DNA of 64,000 nucleotides from Rubrivivax sp. GTDB lineage: Bacteria; Pseudomonadota; Gammaproteobacteria; Burkholderiales; Burkholderiaceae_C. The stretch lies in contig JAIXRN010000036.1 of assembly GCA_027485165.1 (NCBI GenBank), positions 62,001-126,000 of the forward strand. The letters run 5' to 3'. The notes under the pieces are model-generated. The model saw nothing but the letters and a program-made list of their open reading frames with translations, did not search any database and was not told where the DNA came from. This document shows positions 34,231-44,653 of this stretch, one piece after another. Within the stretch, counting starts at the first letter, position 1. The number at the start of each line of letters is the position of its first letter. The translations under genes were made by a program, and so were the position numbers.

Positions 34231-36149
34231 GCTTGGCCGCAACGGTAGCGGGGGCGGGGCCGAACGGACCACCGGGGCCACCGTCGCCAGGTTCACCCCA
34301 AGCCGCGGCACGCGCGTGGCCGCACCGCTGGCCCGAAGCGCTGGCCGTGGCCGCGCTGGTGCTGATGACGCTGATCCCGCTGGTCGAAATCGCATTGCGC
34401 CCGCTGATGGGCCGCGGCGTGATGAACGCGCCCGTGCTGGTGCAGCACCTGGGCCTGGTGATGGCGATGTTCGGCGCGCTGGCGGCCGTCGGCAGCGGCC
34501 ACCTCAGCACTCTGGGCAGCAGCCTGGGCCAGCTGGGCGGCGCGGCGCTGCGCCAGGCCGTGCACGCGCTGGCCTTTGGCGGCGCGGCGGTCATCTGCGG
34601 TGCGCTGGCACTGGCAGCCTGGCGCTTTGTCGACAGCGAACGCGGCGCCGCGCAGGAACTGGCCTACGGCCTGCCCGTGTGGTGGGTGCAGGCAGCGATG
34701 CCGCTGGGCTTCGCGCTGCTGGGCGGTCGTCTGGGTGCGTTCGCCATCGGCGCGGGCCACAGCACATGGCGCTTGCCAGTGCGCTGGGCCACAGCGCTGG
34801 GCCTGCCGCTGGCCGGCGCGCTGCTGGCCGCCTTGTTCGACGGCCAGGCACTGCCGCTGCTGCCGGCCGTGCTGGCCTTGCTGGCACTGCTGCTGGCCGG
34901 CGCGCCGATCTTCGCCGTGCTGGGCGGGCTGGCCCTGGCGCTGTTCTGGAGCGACCTGCTGCCGCTGGCGTCGGTACCCCTGTCGCACTACCAGATCACC
35001 GTCAACCCTTCGCTGCCGGCGCTGCCGCTGTTCACGCTGGCTGGGCTGCTGCTGGCGCGCACCGGAGCGGCGCAGCGGCTGGGCGCGGTGTTCCTGGCAT
35101 TGTTCGGTGGCGGGGTGCGCGGCACGGTGCTGGCCGTGGCGGTGCTGTGCTCGGGCTTCACCGCACTGACGGGCGGCAGCGGCGTCACCATCCTGGCGCT
35201 GGGCGGGCTGCTCTTGCCGATGCTGCTGAAGGCGGGCTACCCGGAACAGCGCGGCATCGGCCTGGTCACCAGCGCCAGCGCGCTGGGGGTGCTGCTGGCG
35301 CCATCGGTGCCCTTGATCATGTATGCCGTGATCGCGCGCGTGCCCATCGGCGACATGTTCCTGGCCGGCCTGCTGCCCGCCGCCGTGATGGTGGCCTGCC
35401 TGCTGCTGGTGGGCGGCTACCTGCGACGCGAACCGGGTGCCCCCACGGCCGCGGCCGCGCGGCCCGATGCGCGCCAGGCCCTGGCCGCTGCCTGGGCCGC
35501 GAAGTGGGAACTGGCCGCCCCGCTGGTGGCTGTGGGCGCGCTGGCCAGCGGGCTGGCCACGCCCACCGAAAGCGCGGCGCTGACCGCAGCCTACGCCGTG
35601 CTGACGCAGGCCCTGGCCCACCGCGAACTGGGCTGGCGGCTGCTGGGCCGCACGCTGTCGGACTGCGTGCAGATCATCGGCGGCGTGATGCTGATCCTGG
35701 GCATGGCGCTGGCGTTGACGAACTTCATGGTCGACGCCGGCGTGCCCGACCGCGCAGTCGAATGGGTGCAGGGCGTGATTCCCAACAAGTACCTGTTCCT
35801 GCTGGCGCTGTGCGTGTTCCTGTTCGCCGCGGCGGCCCTGATGGAAATCTATGCCGCCATCGTGGTGCTGGTGCCGCTGCTGCTGCCGCTGGCACTGGCC
35901 TACGGCATCGACCCGCTGCACTTCGGCATCATCTTCCTGGCGGCGATGGAGGTCGGCTTCCTGTGCCCGCCGGCGGGCATGAACATCTACTTCGCTGCGG
36001 CGATGTTCGGCAAATCGATCGGCTATGTCGCGCGTTCGGTGCTGCCGGCCATGGCAGCCATCTTCCTGGGCACCCTGCTGATCGCCTGGCTACCCTGGCT
36101 GGCCACGGCATTGCCGGCCTGGGCGGCGGGGCGGGCGGTGCCGGGGTGA
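34227..36149 (+). CDS. Fused TRAP permease DctQM
   Basis: 640 residues, about 16 hydrophobic helices. Residues 35-175 look like the four-helix small subunit DctQ; the remaining about 430 residues are DctM, with GGVRGTVLAVAVLCSGFTALTGGSGVT and PTESAALTAAYA as family motifs. DctM drives Na+- or H+-coupled uptake. The only sensible start is TTG overlapping the dctP stop; the first ATG lies inside the first helix. The DctQ and DctM parts are usually separate genes. Confidence 0.9.
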   Translation: MSLAATVAGAGPNGPPGPPSPGSPQAAARAWPHRWPEALAVAALVLMTLIPLVEIALRPLMGRGVMNAPVLVQHLGLVMAMFGALAAVGSGHLSTLGSSLGQLGGAALRQAVHALAFGGAAVICGALALAAWRFVDSERGAAQELAYGLPVWWVQAAMPLGFALLGGRLGAFAIGAGHSTWRLPVRWATALGLPLAGALLAALFDGQALPLLPAVLALLALLLAGAPIFAVLGGLALALFWSDLLPLASVPLSHYQITVNPSLPALPLFTLAGLLLARTGAAQRLGAVFLALFGGGVRGTVLAVAVLCSGFTALTGGSGVTILALGGLLLPMLLKAGYPEQRGIGLVTSASALGVLLAPSVPLIMYAVIARVPIGDMFLAGLLPAAVMVACLLLVGGYLRREPGAPTAAAARPDARQALAAAWAAKWELAAPLVAVGALASGLATPTESAALTAAYAVLTQALAHRELGWRLLGRTLSDCVQIIGGVMLILGMALALTNFMVDAGVPDRAVEWVQGVIPNKYLFLLALCVFLFAAAALMEIYAAIVVLVPLLLPLALAYGIDPLHFGIIFLAAMEVGFLCPPAGMNIYFAAAMFGKSIGYVARSVLPAMAAIFLGTLLIAWLPWLATALPAWAAGRAVPG

Positions 36150-36156
36150 GCAGGGG

Positions 36157-36194
36157 CTGACCCGCAGAACCACAGCTGTGGTGCGACGGGTCAG
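36157..36194. terminator. Bidirectional hairpin between dctQM and hemY
   Basis: CTGACCCG pairs with CGGGTCAG around a perfect 14-base palindrome ACCACAGCTGTGGT, with four-base internal loops. The hemY stop codon lies in the right arm. There is no T-run. Confidence 0.6.
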
Positions 36195-37438
36195 TCGATG
36201 GCGGCCGCCGCGCGGTCGCATTCGGCGGCCCGCTCGGCCTGGCCTTCCTGCCGCGCCAGCACGGCCAGCTGGCGCCAGGCGGCGCGCCGCGTCTGGCCTG
36301 GCAGGCTGGCAGCGGCAGCGGCCTGTTCCAGCAGCTGGCGCGCCTTGCCCCACAGCTGCCGCTCGGCAAAGGCCTGCCCCACCGCTGCCACCACGGCGGG
36401 TTCCTGGCTGAAGGCCTGCGCGGCGCTTTCCAGGCGCGGCAGCCAATCCGGCCCGATGCCAGGGCAGGCTTCGATCAGGGCCAGGGCCACGGCCTCGCGG
36501 TCTTCACGGCTCAGGTCGCACAGCCGGTCCCAGAACGGCCGCAGCCACTGCCGCCCGTCTTCATGCGCATGCAGCTGGGCCGCGCGCAGGGCCGCGCGGG
36601 CGCTGACGCTGGCGTCGCGCCGGTCGGCCGCGTCGAGCTGGCCCCACAGGCGGCGCAGCTGCTGGGCGTCGTGCACGCCTTCCAGGGCTTCGGCCGCCAG
36701 CGACCGCAGCAGGCTTTGCGCCACCACCGGCGAAAAAGCCTGGTGGTTGGCCAGCAGCCGCGCCATGTGCAGGGCTTCCAGCGGCTGGCGGGCCATGCGC
36801 GCGGCCTGCAGCTTCAGCCGCAGGGCCTGGGTGCGCCGCGCCGCGCCGGGCGGCAGCTGCCCGAGCAGGTCCAGCGCGCGTTCGGCATCGCGGTCTTCCA
36901 GCGCCCATTCGGCCGCCAGCATGCGGGCTGCATCGTCGGCCGGCTGCAGGCTGCCGGGCTTGCGCGGCTGCGCCAGCGCCAGGGCCAGCAGCCGGTCGCG
37001 CTGCGGCCGGTCCTGCAGTCGGTGCAGGCTGCCCGCGGCCAGCAGCTGGGCCAGCAGGCGGAAGTCGCCGTCGGCCTGCAGGGCCGGCGTGTCGGCCTGG
37101 ATCGCCAGCGCCCTTTCGGCAGCCTTCCTGGCGCGGCCGTAGCGCGCGCTGAAGAATTCGGCCAGGGCTTCGCGAAAAGCCAGCTGCGCGGCCTGTTCGC
37201 GCCGCTGTGCGCGCCATTCGCTGGCGCGCCGCGGCAGGCTCCACAGCGTGCTGACGGCCTGTGCCACCAGCACGCCCAGCACGCAGCTGCCCAGCAGCAG
37301 GATGAAGAACAGATTCAGCGACAGGTCGGTGCGCCAGCCATGCCAGTAGAAGGTGACCAGCCCGTCGTTGCCGCCCAGCAGCGTGGCCGCGACCACGGCC
37401 ACTGTGAACAGCAGCACCAGCCAGACGATGCCCCGCAT
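36191..37438 (-). CDS. hemY: HemY-type TPR membrane protein of the heme operon
   Basis: 415 residues. Two N-terminal helices (1-25 and 40-65, VWLVLLFTVAVVAATLL and LFFILLLGSCVLGVLVAQ) anchor a long tetratricopeptide-like helical region. The proteobacterial HemY family (not the Gram-positive protoporphyrinogen oxidase of that name) lies after hemX; it is thought to help late heme synthesis but has no catalytic motif. Fifteen bases downstream of hemX in the same operon. Confidence 0.88.
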   Translation of the reverse strand: MRGIVWLVLLFTVAVVAATLLGGNDGLVTFYWHGWRTDLSLNLFFILLLGSCVLGVLVAQAVSTLWSLPRRASEWRAQRREQAAQLAFREALAEFFSARYGRARKAAERALAIQADTPALQADGDFRLLAQLLAAGSLHRLQDRPQRDRLLALALAQPRKPGSLQPADDAARMLAAEWALEDRDAERALDLLGQLPPGAARRTQALRLKLQAARMARQPLEALHMARLLANHQAFSPVVAQSLLRSLAAEALEGVHDAQQLRRLWGQLDAADRRDASVSARAALRAAQLHAHEDGRQWLRPFWDRLCDLSREDREAVALALIEACPGIGPDWLPRLESAAQAFSQEPAVVAAVGQAFAERQLWGKARQLLEQAAAAASLPGQTRRAAWRQLAVLARQEGQAERAAECDRAAAAID

Positions 37439-37453
37439 GCGCCGGCCCGCCCT

Positions 37454-38698
37454 TCAGCGCCCGGCCGCAGCCGTGGCAATGGCGGCCAGGGTGGCGTCGG
37501 GCCGGGGCACCGTCACCGCCCGCGCTTCCAGGGCCACTTGCTTCAGCAGTTCGCTGCCCTGCTGCACACGGCGCACGCTGCGGTCGAAGTAGCGGTCCAG
37601 CGCCAGCTGGGCGTCGCGCAGGTCGGCCTGGGCGGTGTCGAACTGGCGCGACAGCAGGGCCAGGCGCGCGTTCAACAGGCGCAGCTTCAGGTTTTCGCGC
37701 AGGAACCAGGCTTGTTCGGGCGCCAGCAGCATGGCCTCGGGCGCGTCGATGCGCGTCACGCGCACGAGGCTCTTCACTTCGCCCCAGACATGGGCCATCA
37801 GGTCCTGCCCGCGCTGACCGATCAGGCGTGCCCAGGGGCTGGCCTGGGCCGACGGGTCGGCTTCGCTGGCGGCCGGGGCTGGCGGGGCCGCCGCCTGCGC
37901 CTTGGCGCTGCTGCTGGCCCCACCCGCTGCACTGGCCGCAGGGTCCCCGGCCGTGGCGCTGCTGGCGGCCGCGCCGGCCTGGGCCGCTGCCGGGGGCGGC
38001 TGCTGCGCCCGGCCAGTGCGGCGTTCGATCTGGGACGCCAGCGGCAGGTCGTCGACCAGGCGGATCAGCTCGTCCAGGCGCAGCGTCAGCACACCGATGT
38101 CCGAGCTGCCCGAAGCCCGCACACGGTCCAGGTCCTGCGCCACGGCGCGGCGCACGCGTTCCAGCCGCGGCTGGTTGTGGCGCGCCAGGCGTTCGTCGGT
38201 CTGGCGCAGCGTCAGCACCAGCGGGTCAACGCTGCCGGTGATGGCGCTTTGCTGCAGCGCCACGCGCAGTGCGCTGTCAATGTCGGCCAGGATGTTCTCG
38301 TCGCGCGACCGAGCCAGCGACTGCAGCATCTCTTCGAACTGGTTGCGCTGCAGGCTGGTTTCGGCCACCCGTGCGTCCAGCAGGGCCACGCGGCCGGCCA
38401 CTTCACGCGCCACGGCTTCGGCCTGGCGCGCCAGAGTGCGGGCCTCGGTGGCCTGGCTGCCGCTGTCTTGCTGGCGCTTGACGAGTTCCACTTCCAGGGC
38501 CTTCACCCGCTGCTGGGTGGCCCAGGCGAAGGCCAGCGCGGCACTGGCCAGCACGGCCAGCAGCACGGCGCCGGCGGCGATCCAGCGCCCTGCACCGGGC
38601 ACGGAGGCCGATGGGGCCGGCGCGGCGTCGGCCTTCGGGGCAGGCTCGGCCGCGGCAGGGGGCTGCGGCACGGGCTTCGGGGGATCGGCGTCGGTCAA
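37454..38698 (-). CDS. hemX: HemX-type protein of the heme operon
   Basis: 414 residues. A Pro/Ala-rich cytoplasmic start, one membrane helix (about 37-60, WIAAGAVLLAVLASAALAFAW), a coiled coil (VKALEVELVKRQ onward) and a helical periplasmic part with NRFARLYxxR-like RMRVTRIDAPEAMLL... region (SLVRVTRIDAPEAMLLAPEQ). This is the uroporphyrinogen-III C-methyltransferase-like HemX family, which lacks methyltransferase motifs. The probable start is TTG (MTDADPPKPV), 28 bases after the hemD stop; no ATG fits. Confidence 0.8.
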   Translation of the reverse strand: MTDADPPKPVPQPPAAAEPAPKADAAPAPSASVPGAGRWIAAGAVLLAVLASAALAFAWATQQRVKALEVELVKRQQDSGSQATEARTLARQAEAVAREVAGRVALLDARVAETSLQRNQFEEMLQSLARSRDENILADIDSALRVALQQSAITGSVDPLVLTLRQTDERLARHNQPRLERVRRAVAQDLDRVRASGSSDIGVLTLRLDELIRLVDDLPLASQIERRTGRAQQPPPAAAQAGAAASSATAGDPAASAAGGASSSAKAQAAAPPAPAASEADPSAQASPWARLIGQRGQDLMAHVWGEVKSLVRVTRIDAPEAMLLAPEQAWFLRENLKLRLLNARLALLSRQFDTAQADLRDAQLALDRYFDRSVRRVQQGSELLKQVALEARAVTVPRPDATLAAIATAAAGR

Positions 38699-38726
38699 GG
38701 GTGCGGCGTTCGTCTGCGGCCAGATT

Positions 38727-39536
38727 CTAGGGACGGCGCGCCTTCTTGCGGCCGGCAGCCGGGTCGGCCAACCAGCTGGCCACCGCCTGCACGTTGGCCT
38801 CGACTTCGTGCACGCTGCCGAAGCCGGCGCTGCGGGCGGTCTGCACGATGCGCGGGTGCGAAGCCAGCGCACGGCTGCGCGACCAGTCGGCCGGCGGCTG
38901 GCGCTGCTGGCCCAGCTGGCGCAGGTAGCCGATGGCTTCGCTGCTGCTGAAATGCCAGACATGGTCTTCAGGTTCGGCCAGGGCTTCGTCCAGCAGCACG
39001 CGGCCGGCGATGTCCAGCCGCGGCGGGCAGCGCCGGTAGGCGGCGACGAAGTCGACTTCAGCCCCGCGCGCGCGCAGCGCATCGGCCAGCCAGTCGCGGC
39101 CTTCTTCGCCCCGTACCACCAGCACGCGCCGGCCCGACCAGGGGCGGAACTGCAGCTCTTCCCACAAGCCTTCGGAGTCGTAGTTCTTCGACTCGGGCGG
39201 CGGTTCCACCAGCGCCGTGCGCACCACACCCGCTGCCATCAGCGCCGCAGTGGTGCCGGGCCCAGTCGAAGCCGCCCACACGCCTGCAGGCCAGACCGCC
39301 GGTTCGCCCGGCCGCAGCGAGGGACCCGCGGCAAAGAAGTACTGCACGGCATTGGCGCTGACGAACACGGCCATCGTGTAGACGCCCAGCCGACCCCAGG
39401 CCTGGCGAACGGGCGCGGTGTCCCCCAGGGGTTCGATGTGCATCAGCGGCAGGGCTTGCGCTTCCACGCCCAGCGCCTGCAGCCGTGTCACCCAGGGTGC
39501 GGCCTGCCCCAGCGGCCGGGTGACGATCAGCTTCAC
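38727..39536 (-). CDS. hemD: Uroporphyrinogen-III synthase
   Basis: 269 residues. Cyclises hydroxymethylbilane to uroporphyrinogen III, the branch point of heme, siroheme and cobalamin. The sequence is poorly conserved in this family but [48 protein letters not shown] and [22 protein letters not shown] are characteristic. Starts inside the hemC stop (four-base overlap), as in many proteobacteria. Confidence 0.92.
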   Translation of the reverse strand: MKLIVTRPLGQAAPWVTRLQALGVEAQALPLMHIEPLGDTAPVRQAWGRLGVYTMAVFVSANAVQYFFAAGPSLRPGEPAVWPAGVWAASTGPGTTAALMAAGVVRTALVEPPPESKNYDSEGLWEELQFRPWSGRRVLVVRGEEGRDWLADALRARGAEVDFVAAYRRCPPRLDIAGRVLLDEALAEPEDHVWHFSSSEAIGYLRQLGQQRQPPADWSRSRALASHPRIVQTARSAGFGSVHEVEANVQAVASWLADPAAGRKKARRP

Positions 39537-40486
39537 GGTGCGGGCGGCGGCAGGTAGCTGCCCGCGCCCAGCGCGCGCAGTGCCTGGGCTGCCTGTTCGC
39601 CCAGAGCGCGCGCGGCGGCTTCGCTGTCCACGGCTTGCGGGATGTCGGCCTGCACCTGGGCGCGCAGCAGCGGGCGCTTCACGTCCACGCTGTCGCCCAG
39701 CGCCGCCACGAGCTGCAGGGTGCCGCCCTGCCAGGTGGCATGCGCCGCCAGCGGCATGCTGCAGCTGCCGCCGAGTGCTCGCGAGACCGCACGTTCTGCA
39801 TGCGCGGCCAGGAAGGTGGGGATGTGGATGGTCTGGCGCAGCAGTGCGCGCAGTTCGGTCGCGTCTTCACGCACCTCGATGCCCAGTGCGCCCTGACCGG
39901 CGGCCGGGATCATCTGCGTGGGTTCGAAGCGGCTGCGGATGCGCTCGGCCAGCTGCAGCCGCATCAGCCCGGCGGCGGCCAGCACGATGGCGTCGAAGCC
40001 GCCTTCGTCCAGCTTGCGCAGCCGCGTGTCCAGGTTGCCGCGCAGGGGTTCGATCTGCAGGTCCGGGCGCAGCGCCATCAGCTGCGTCACGCGGCGCAGG
40101 CTGCTGGTGCCCACCACCGCGCCCTGAGGCAGGTCGTGCACGCTGGCGTAGCGCGGGCTGACGAAGGCGTCTCGCGGGTCTTCGCGTTCCCACACCGCTG
40201 CCAGCACGAAGCCTTCGGGCAGGTCCATGGGCACGTCTTTCAGCGAATGCACGGCCAGGTGGGCCTGGCCCTGTTCGAGCGCGGTTTCCAGTTCCTTCAC
40301 GAACAGGCCCTTGCCACCCACCTTGCTGAGCGCGCGGTCCAGGATCTGGTCGCCCCGGGTCGTCATGCCCAGCAGTTCGACAGCCAGGCCAAAACGCGCC
40401 GTCAGCGCGTCGCGCACATGTTCGGCTTGCCACAGGGCCAGGCGGCTTTCGCGGGTGGCGATGATGGTGGGGGTGTGCAGGCTCAT
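39533..40486 (-). CDS. hemC: Hydroxymethylbilane synthase (porphobilinogen deaminase)
   Basis: 317 residues. Joins four porphobilinogen molecules. [46 protein letters not shown] and [18 protein letters not shown] are canonical; the Cys of [13 protein letters not shown] binds the dipyrromethane cofactor. First gene of hemCDXY and divergent from ppc over 113 bases. Confidence 0.97.
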   Translation of the reverse strand: MSLHTPTIIATRESRLALWQAEHVRDALTARFGLAVELLGMTTRGDQILDRALSKVGGKGLFVKELETALEQGQAHLAVHSLKDVPMDLPEGFVLAAVWEREDPRDAFVSPRYASVHDLPQGAVVGTSSLRRVTQLMALRPDLQIEPLRGNLDTRLRKLDEGGFDAIVLAAAGLMRLQLAERIRSRFEPTQMIPAAGQGALGIEVREDATELRALLRQTIHIPTFLAAHAERAVSRALGGSCSMPLAAHATWQGGTLQLVAALGDSVDVKRPLLRAQVQADIPQAVDSEAAARALGEQAAQALRALGAGSYLPPPAP

Positions 40487-40599
40487 TGCTGCATTATCGC
40501 CAGCGCTGCCGGCCCCCAGGGGCCACCGGCGGCAGGCCGACGGGCATGCCGCTTGCGTACATCATGGGTAACTTGGTTACGCACTTTGGAGCGACACCC

Positions 40600-43533
40600 A
40601 TGTCCAGCGCACGCCACCCCGCCCTGCCGGCCCGCACCCCCCGCAAAGCCCCTGTCGCGCAGGAAGAACGCGATGCGGCGGCGAAGAACAAGCCCCTGGT
40701 CGAAGATATCCGGTTACTGGGCCGGGTGCTGGGCGACGTGATCCGAGAACAGGAAGGCAGCGAAGCCTTCGAGCTCATCGAACGCGTGCGCCAGCTGAGC
40801 GTGGCCTACCGCCTGAAGGCCGACGCCAGCGCCGGCCGCGTGCTGGACCGGCTGCTGAAGAACCTGTCGGCCGACCAGACGGTGACGGTGATCCGCGCCT
40901 TCAGCTATTTCAGCCACCTGGCCAACATCGCCGAAGACCGCCACCACGTGCGCCGCCGCGCCGCGCACGAACGCGAAGGCCACCAGCAGGAAGGCAGCCT
41001 GGCCGTCGCCTTCGAACGCCTGCACCGCGCCGACCACCGCGCCGCCGACATCGCGCAGGTGCTGCAGGGCGCCTACATCGCGCCGGTGCTGACGGCCCAC
41101 CCCACCGAAGTGCAGCGCAAGAGCATCCTGGATGCCGAGCGCGCGCTGGCCGAACTGGTGGAAGCGCGCGACGAGCTCAGCCCCGCGGAACGCAGCGGCC
41201 CGCGCGGGGCCGACAACGAAGCGTTGATCCGCGCCCGCGTCACCCAGCTCTGGCAGACGCGCATGCTGCGCACCACCAAGCTGACGGTGGCCGACGAGAT
41301 CGAGAACGCGCTGTCGTACTACGAAGCCACCTTCCTGCGCGAGATTCCGCGCCTGTACGGCGAGATCGAACGCGCCTTGCCCGGCCATGCCATTGCGCCC
41401 TTTTTGCGCATGGGTCACTGGATCGGCGGCGACCGGGACGGCAACCCCAACGTCAGCGCTGCCACGCTGCGCAATGCGCTGTGCCGCCAGGCCGAAGTGG
41501 CGCTGCGCTTTTACCTGCGCGAAGTGCACGCCCTGGGGGGTGAACTGTCGATGAGCGGCACGCTGGCGCCGGTGTCGGCCGAAATGCAGGCGCTGGCCGC
41601 GCGCTCACCCGACCAGAACCCGCACCGCGGCGACGAACCCTACCGCCGCGTGCTGGTCTACATGTACGCCCGGCTGGCGGCCACCCTGCAGGCGCTGACC
41701 GGCACCGAAGCCCTGCGCCACGCCCTGCCGCCGCAAGACCCGTACACCGCCCCGGCGCAGCTGCTGGCCGACCTGCAGGTGATCGAACGGTCGCTGAAGA
41801 CCCACCACGCCGCCGCCCTGGTGGGCCCGCGGCTGGCACCGCTGATGCGCGCGGTGCAGGTCTTCGGCTTCCACCTGGCCACGCTGGACTTGCGCCAGAG
41901 CAGCGACAAGCACGAAGCCGTGGTGGCCGAACTGCTGGCCACCGCGCGCATCTGCCCCGACTACCGCTTGCTGGACGAACCCGCCCGCCGCGCGCTGCTG
42001 CTGCAGCAGCTGGCCGACGCGCGGCCGCTGCGCGTACGCGGGGCGGTCTACTCGGACCTGGCGCAGTCGGAACTGGCGATCTTCGAATACGCCCGCGATG
42101 CCATTGCGCTGTTCGGCCGCGAAGCCTTGCGCCACTACATCATCAGCCACACCGAAGAGGTGAGCGACCTGCTGGAAGTGCTGCTGCTGCAGAAGGAAAG
42201 CGGGCTCTTGCTGGGCTGCGTGGGTGGCGTGGACAGCGCGGGAAGCCACGACGCGCAGCCGGCCCGCGCCGCGCTCATCACCGTGCCGCTGTTTGAGACC
42301 ATCGGCGACCTGCGGCGCAGCGACAGCATCATGCGCGACTTCTATGCCCTGCCCGGCATCCGCGCCCTGGTGCTGGCCAGCCGCGTGGGCGAAGCCGGCG
42401 AACAAGACGTGATGCTGGGCTACAGCGACAGCAACAAGGACGGCGGCTTCTTCACCAGCAACTGGGAGCTCTACCGCGCCGAAACCGCGCTGGTGGCGCT
42501 GTTCGACGAACTGGCGCAGGCCGCGCCTAGCGATCCCATCCGGCTTCGCCTGTTCCACGGCCGCGGCGGCACGGTGGGCCGCGGTGGCGGGCCCAGCTAC
42601 CAGGCCATCCTGGCCCAGCCCCCAGGCACGGTGAATGGGCAGATCCGCCTGACCGAACAAGGCGAAGTCATCGGCAGCAAGTACGCGCACCCGGAAATCG
42701 GCCGCCGCAACCTGGAAACCCTGGTCGCGGCGACGCTGGAAGCGACGATGCTGCACCCCACCAAGACGGCGCCGAAGTCCTTCCTGGACGCCGCGGCCGA
42801 GATCAGCGAAGCCAGCTGCGCCGCCTACCGCGCCCTGGTCTACGGCACGCCGGGCTTCACCGACTACTTCTTTGCCGCCACGCCCATCCGCGAGATTGCC
42901 GAACTCAACATCGGCAGCCGTCCCGCAATACGCCCCAAGGACGGCAAGGCCACGCAAGCCATCGAAGACCTGCGCGCCATCCCCTGGTCCTTCAGCTGGG
43001 GCCAGTGCCGCATGGCCCTGCCGGGCTGGTGCGGCTTTGGCAGTGCAGTCGAAGCCTTCCTGGCCGCGGGTGAAAAAGCCGGCGGGGCCGAAGGCCGCGC
43101 CGCGCGCGTGGCCCTGCTGCAGCGCATGCACAAGCAGTGGCCCTTCTTCCGCACCCTGCTGTCGAACCTGGACATGGTGCTGGCCAAGAGCGACCTGCGC
43201 ATCGCCGCGCGCTACGTCGAACTGGTGGAAGACAAAGCCCTGGGCAAGCGCATGTTCAAGGCCATCAAGGCCGAATGGGAACGCGCCAATGCGGCGCTGA
43301 ACCTCATCACCGGCCAGACCCAGCGCCTGGCCAGCAACCCGGCGCTGGCGCGCAGCATCGAACACCGCTTCCCCTACCTGGACCCGCTGAACCACCTGCA
43401 GGTGGAACTGCTGCGCCGCTACCGCACCCGCCCGCTGGGGGCGAAGACGCCCGACCCCAGCGTGGAAAGGCTGCAGCGCGGCATCCACCTGTCGATCAAC
43501 GGCATCGCGGCGGGCCTGCGCAACACGGGCTGA
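40600..43533 (+). CDS. ppc: Phosphoenolpyruvate carboxylase
   Basis: 977 residues; makes oxaloacetate from PEP and bicarbonate to refill the TCA cycle. Catalytic motifs are intact: [45 protein letters not shown] and the C-terminal [14 protein letters not shown]. It is somewhat longer than typical bacterial enzymes because of a charged N-terminal extension of about 30 residues. The ATG at MSSARHPA is preceded by GGAG eight bases upstream; in-frame ATGs further upstream lack such a site. Confidence 0.97.
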   Translation: MSSARHPALPARTPRKAPVAQEERDAAAKNKPLVEDIRLLGRVLGDVIREQEGSEAFELIERVRQLSVAYRLKADASAGRVLDRLLKNLSADQTVTVIRAFSYFSHLANIAEDRHHVRRRAAHEREGHQQEGSLAVAFERLHRADHRAADIAQVLQGAYIAPVLTAHPTEVQRKSILDAERALAELVEARDELSPAERSGPRGADNEALIRARVTQLWQTRMLRTTKLTVADEIENALSYYEATFLREIPRLYGEIERALPGHAIAPFLRMGHWIGGDRDGNPNVSAATLRNALCRQAEVALRFYLREVHALGGELSMSGTLAPVSAEMQALAARSPDQNPHRGDEPYRRVLVYMYARLAATLQALTGTEALRHALPPQDPYTAPAQLLADLQVIERSLKTHHAAALVGPRLAPLMRAVQVFGFHLATLDLRQSSDKHEAVVAELLATARICPDYRLLDEPARRALLLQQLADARPLRVRGAVYSDLAQSELAIFEYARDAIALFGREALRHYIISHTEEVSDLLEVLLLQKESGLLLGCVGGVDSAGSHDAQPARAALITVPLFETIGDLRRSDSIMRDFYALPGIRALVLASRVGEAGEQDVMLGYSDSNKDGGFFTSNWELYRAETALVALFDELAQAAPSDPIRLRLFHGRGGTVGRGGGPSYQAILAQPPGTVNGQIRLTEQGEVIGSKYAHPEIGRRNLETLVAATLEATMLHPTKTAPKSFLDAAAEISEASCAAYRALVYGTPGFTDYFFAATPIREIAELNIGSRPAIRPKDGKATQAIEDLRAIPWSFSWGQCRMALPGWCGFGSAVEAFLAAGEKAGGAEGRAARVALLQRMHKQWPFFRTLLSNLDMVLAKSDLRIAARYVELVEDKALGKRMFKAIKAEWERANAALNLITGQTQRLASNPALARSIEHRFPYLDPLNHLQVELLRRYRTRPLGAKTPDPSVERLQRGIHLSINGIAAGLRNTG

Positions 43534-43546
43534 AGGCGGATTGCGC

Positions 43547-43568
43547 GACCCCCGCGAATGCGGGGGTC
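43547..43568. terminator. Perfect hairpin after ppc
   Basis: GACCCCCGC-GAAT-GCGGGGGTC, nine-base stem and four-base loop, 14 bases after the ppc stop. There is no T-run; the core resembles a dispersed CCCGCGAATGCGGG palindrome common in betaproteobacteria, so it may be either a terminator or a repeated element. Confidence 0.6.
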
Positions 43569-43630
43569 CATCGCTGCGCGGCGGCTCATCCGCCTGCGCC
43601 GCCCCTGCGTAGGGAATATCGACGCCTGCA

Positions 43631-43647
43631 GGCGCCCCACGGGCGCC
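43631..43647 (+). repeat. GC hairpin in the leader of the PEP-CTERM gene
   Basis: GGCGCCC-CAC-GGGCGCC, seven pairs, directly after the 12-base palindrome CGCCTGCAGGCG (43623-43634). It sits 41 bases before the start codon and may shape the 5' end of that mRNA. Confidence 0.45.
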
Positions 43648-43687
43648 CTGCGTCGCCGAACCACCCCACCCCACCAGGAGCTTTCCG

Positions 43688-44605
43688 ATGACTTTCGCCC
43701 GCACGCCCTTCGCCCCCGTGTTCCGCCGCACCCCCGCACGGCTGGCGGCTACCGCCGCGGCCGCCGCCGTTCTGGCGCTGGCCACTGGCGCTGCCAGCGC
43801 CCAGGCCCTGGTGGGCCTGACCAGCGGCAACCAGCTCACGCGCTTCGACGTCAGCAGCCCGGGTGCGGCCACCACCGTGGCCATCACGGGCCTGGCGGCC
43901 GGCGACCGCTTCGTCGGCATCGACCTGCGCCCCAGCAACAACACCATCTACGGCATCACCACGTCGAACCAGATCTACACGCTGAACGAATTCACTGGCG
44001 CCGCCAGCTTCGTGGCCGCGCTGTCGGTGCCGCTGATCGCGGGCAACCTGGGCTGGGGCCTGGACTTCAACCCGATGGCAGACTTCGCCGGCGCGGCTTC
44101 GCTGCGCGTGGTCAGCACCGCGGGCGCCAACCTGGCCGTGAACGTGAACACTGGCGCGGTGGCCAACACCGCCAGCAACATCGGCGCCGGCTATGCGGGC
44201 GCGGCGTATACCAATTCGTCCACCGCTGGCGCACCCGCCAGCACCGCGCTGTACTACATCAACAGCGAAACCAACACGCTGAACTTCGCGCCCAGCGCCT
44301 TCAACGCCCCCAACATCAGCACCATCGGCGCGCTGGGCCTGAACGTGGTGGGCGCCAGCGGCTTCGAGATCCTGGGCAGCGGCCAGGCCTTCGCGGCCCT
44401 GAACGTGGACAACAGCAGCTCGCTGGCCACCGGCATTTACGGCATCAGCCTGACGACGGGCGCCGCCACCCTGCTGGGCACCTACAACGGCACGCTGGCC
44501 GGCCTGACGGTCAGCGCGGTGCCCGAACCCGGCACCTACGGCCTGCTGGCCGCCGGCCTGGGCCTGGTGGCGCTGGTGGCGTGCCGCCGCCGCACGGCCC
44601 GATAA
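43688..44605 (+). CDS. PEP-CTERM protein with DUF4394-like domain
   Basis: 305 residues. Signal peptide ends near GAASAQA. The middle, with repeated GLTSGNQLTRFDV, GIDLRPSNNTIYGITTSNQIY and GLDFNPMADFAGAASLRVVS, matches the DUF4394 family, a beta-propeller-like extracellular module of unknown role. The C-terminus VPEPGTYGLLAAGLGLVALVACRRR is a PEP-CTERM signal for exosortase. AGGAG lies seven bases before the ATG. No exosortase gene is in the window. Confidence 0.88.
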   Translation: MTFARTPFAPVFRRTPARLAATAAAAAVLALATGAASAQALVGLTSGNQLTRFDVSSPGAATTVAITGLAAGDRFVGIDLRPSNNTIYGITTSNQIYTLNEFTGAASFVAALSVPLIAGNLGWGLDFNPMADFAGAASLRVVSTAGANLAVNVNTGAVANTASNIGAGYAGAAYTNSSTAGAPASTALYYINSETNTLNFAPSAFNAPNISTIGALGLNVVGASGFEILGSGQAFAALNVDNSSSLATGIYGISLTTGAATLLGTYNGTLAGLTVSAVPEPGTYGLLAAGLGLVALVACRRRTAR

Positions 44606-44653
44606 CCGCAGCGGGGCGCTGGCCGGGATGGCCAGCCGCCCGGCGGGACGCTG

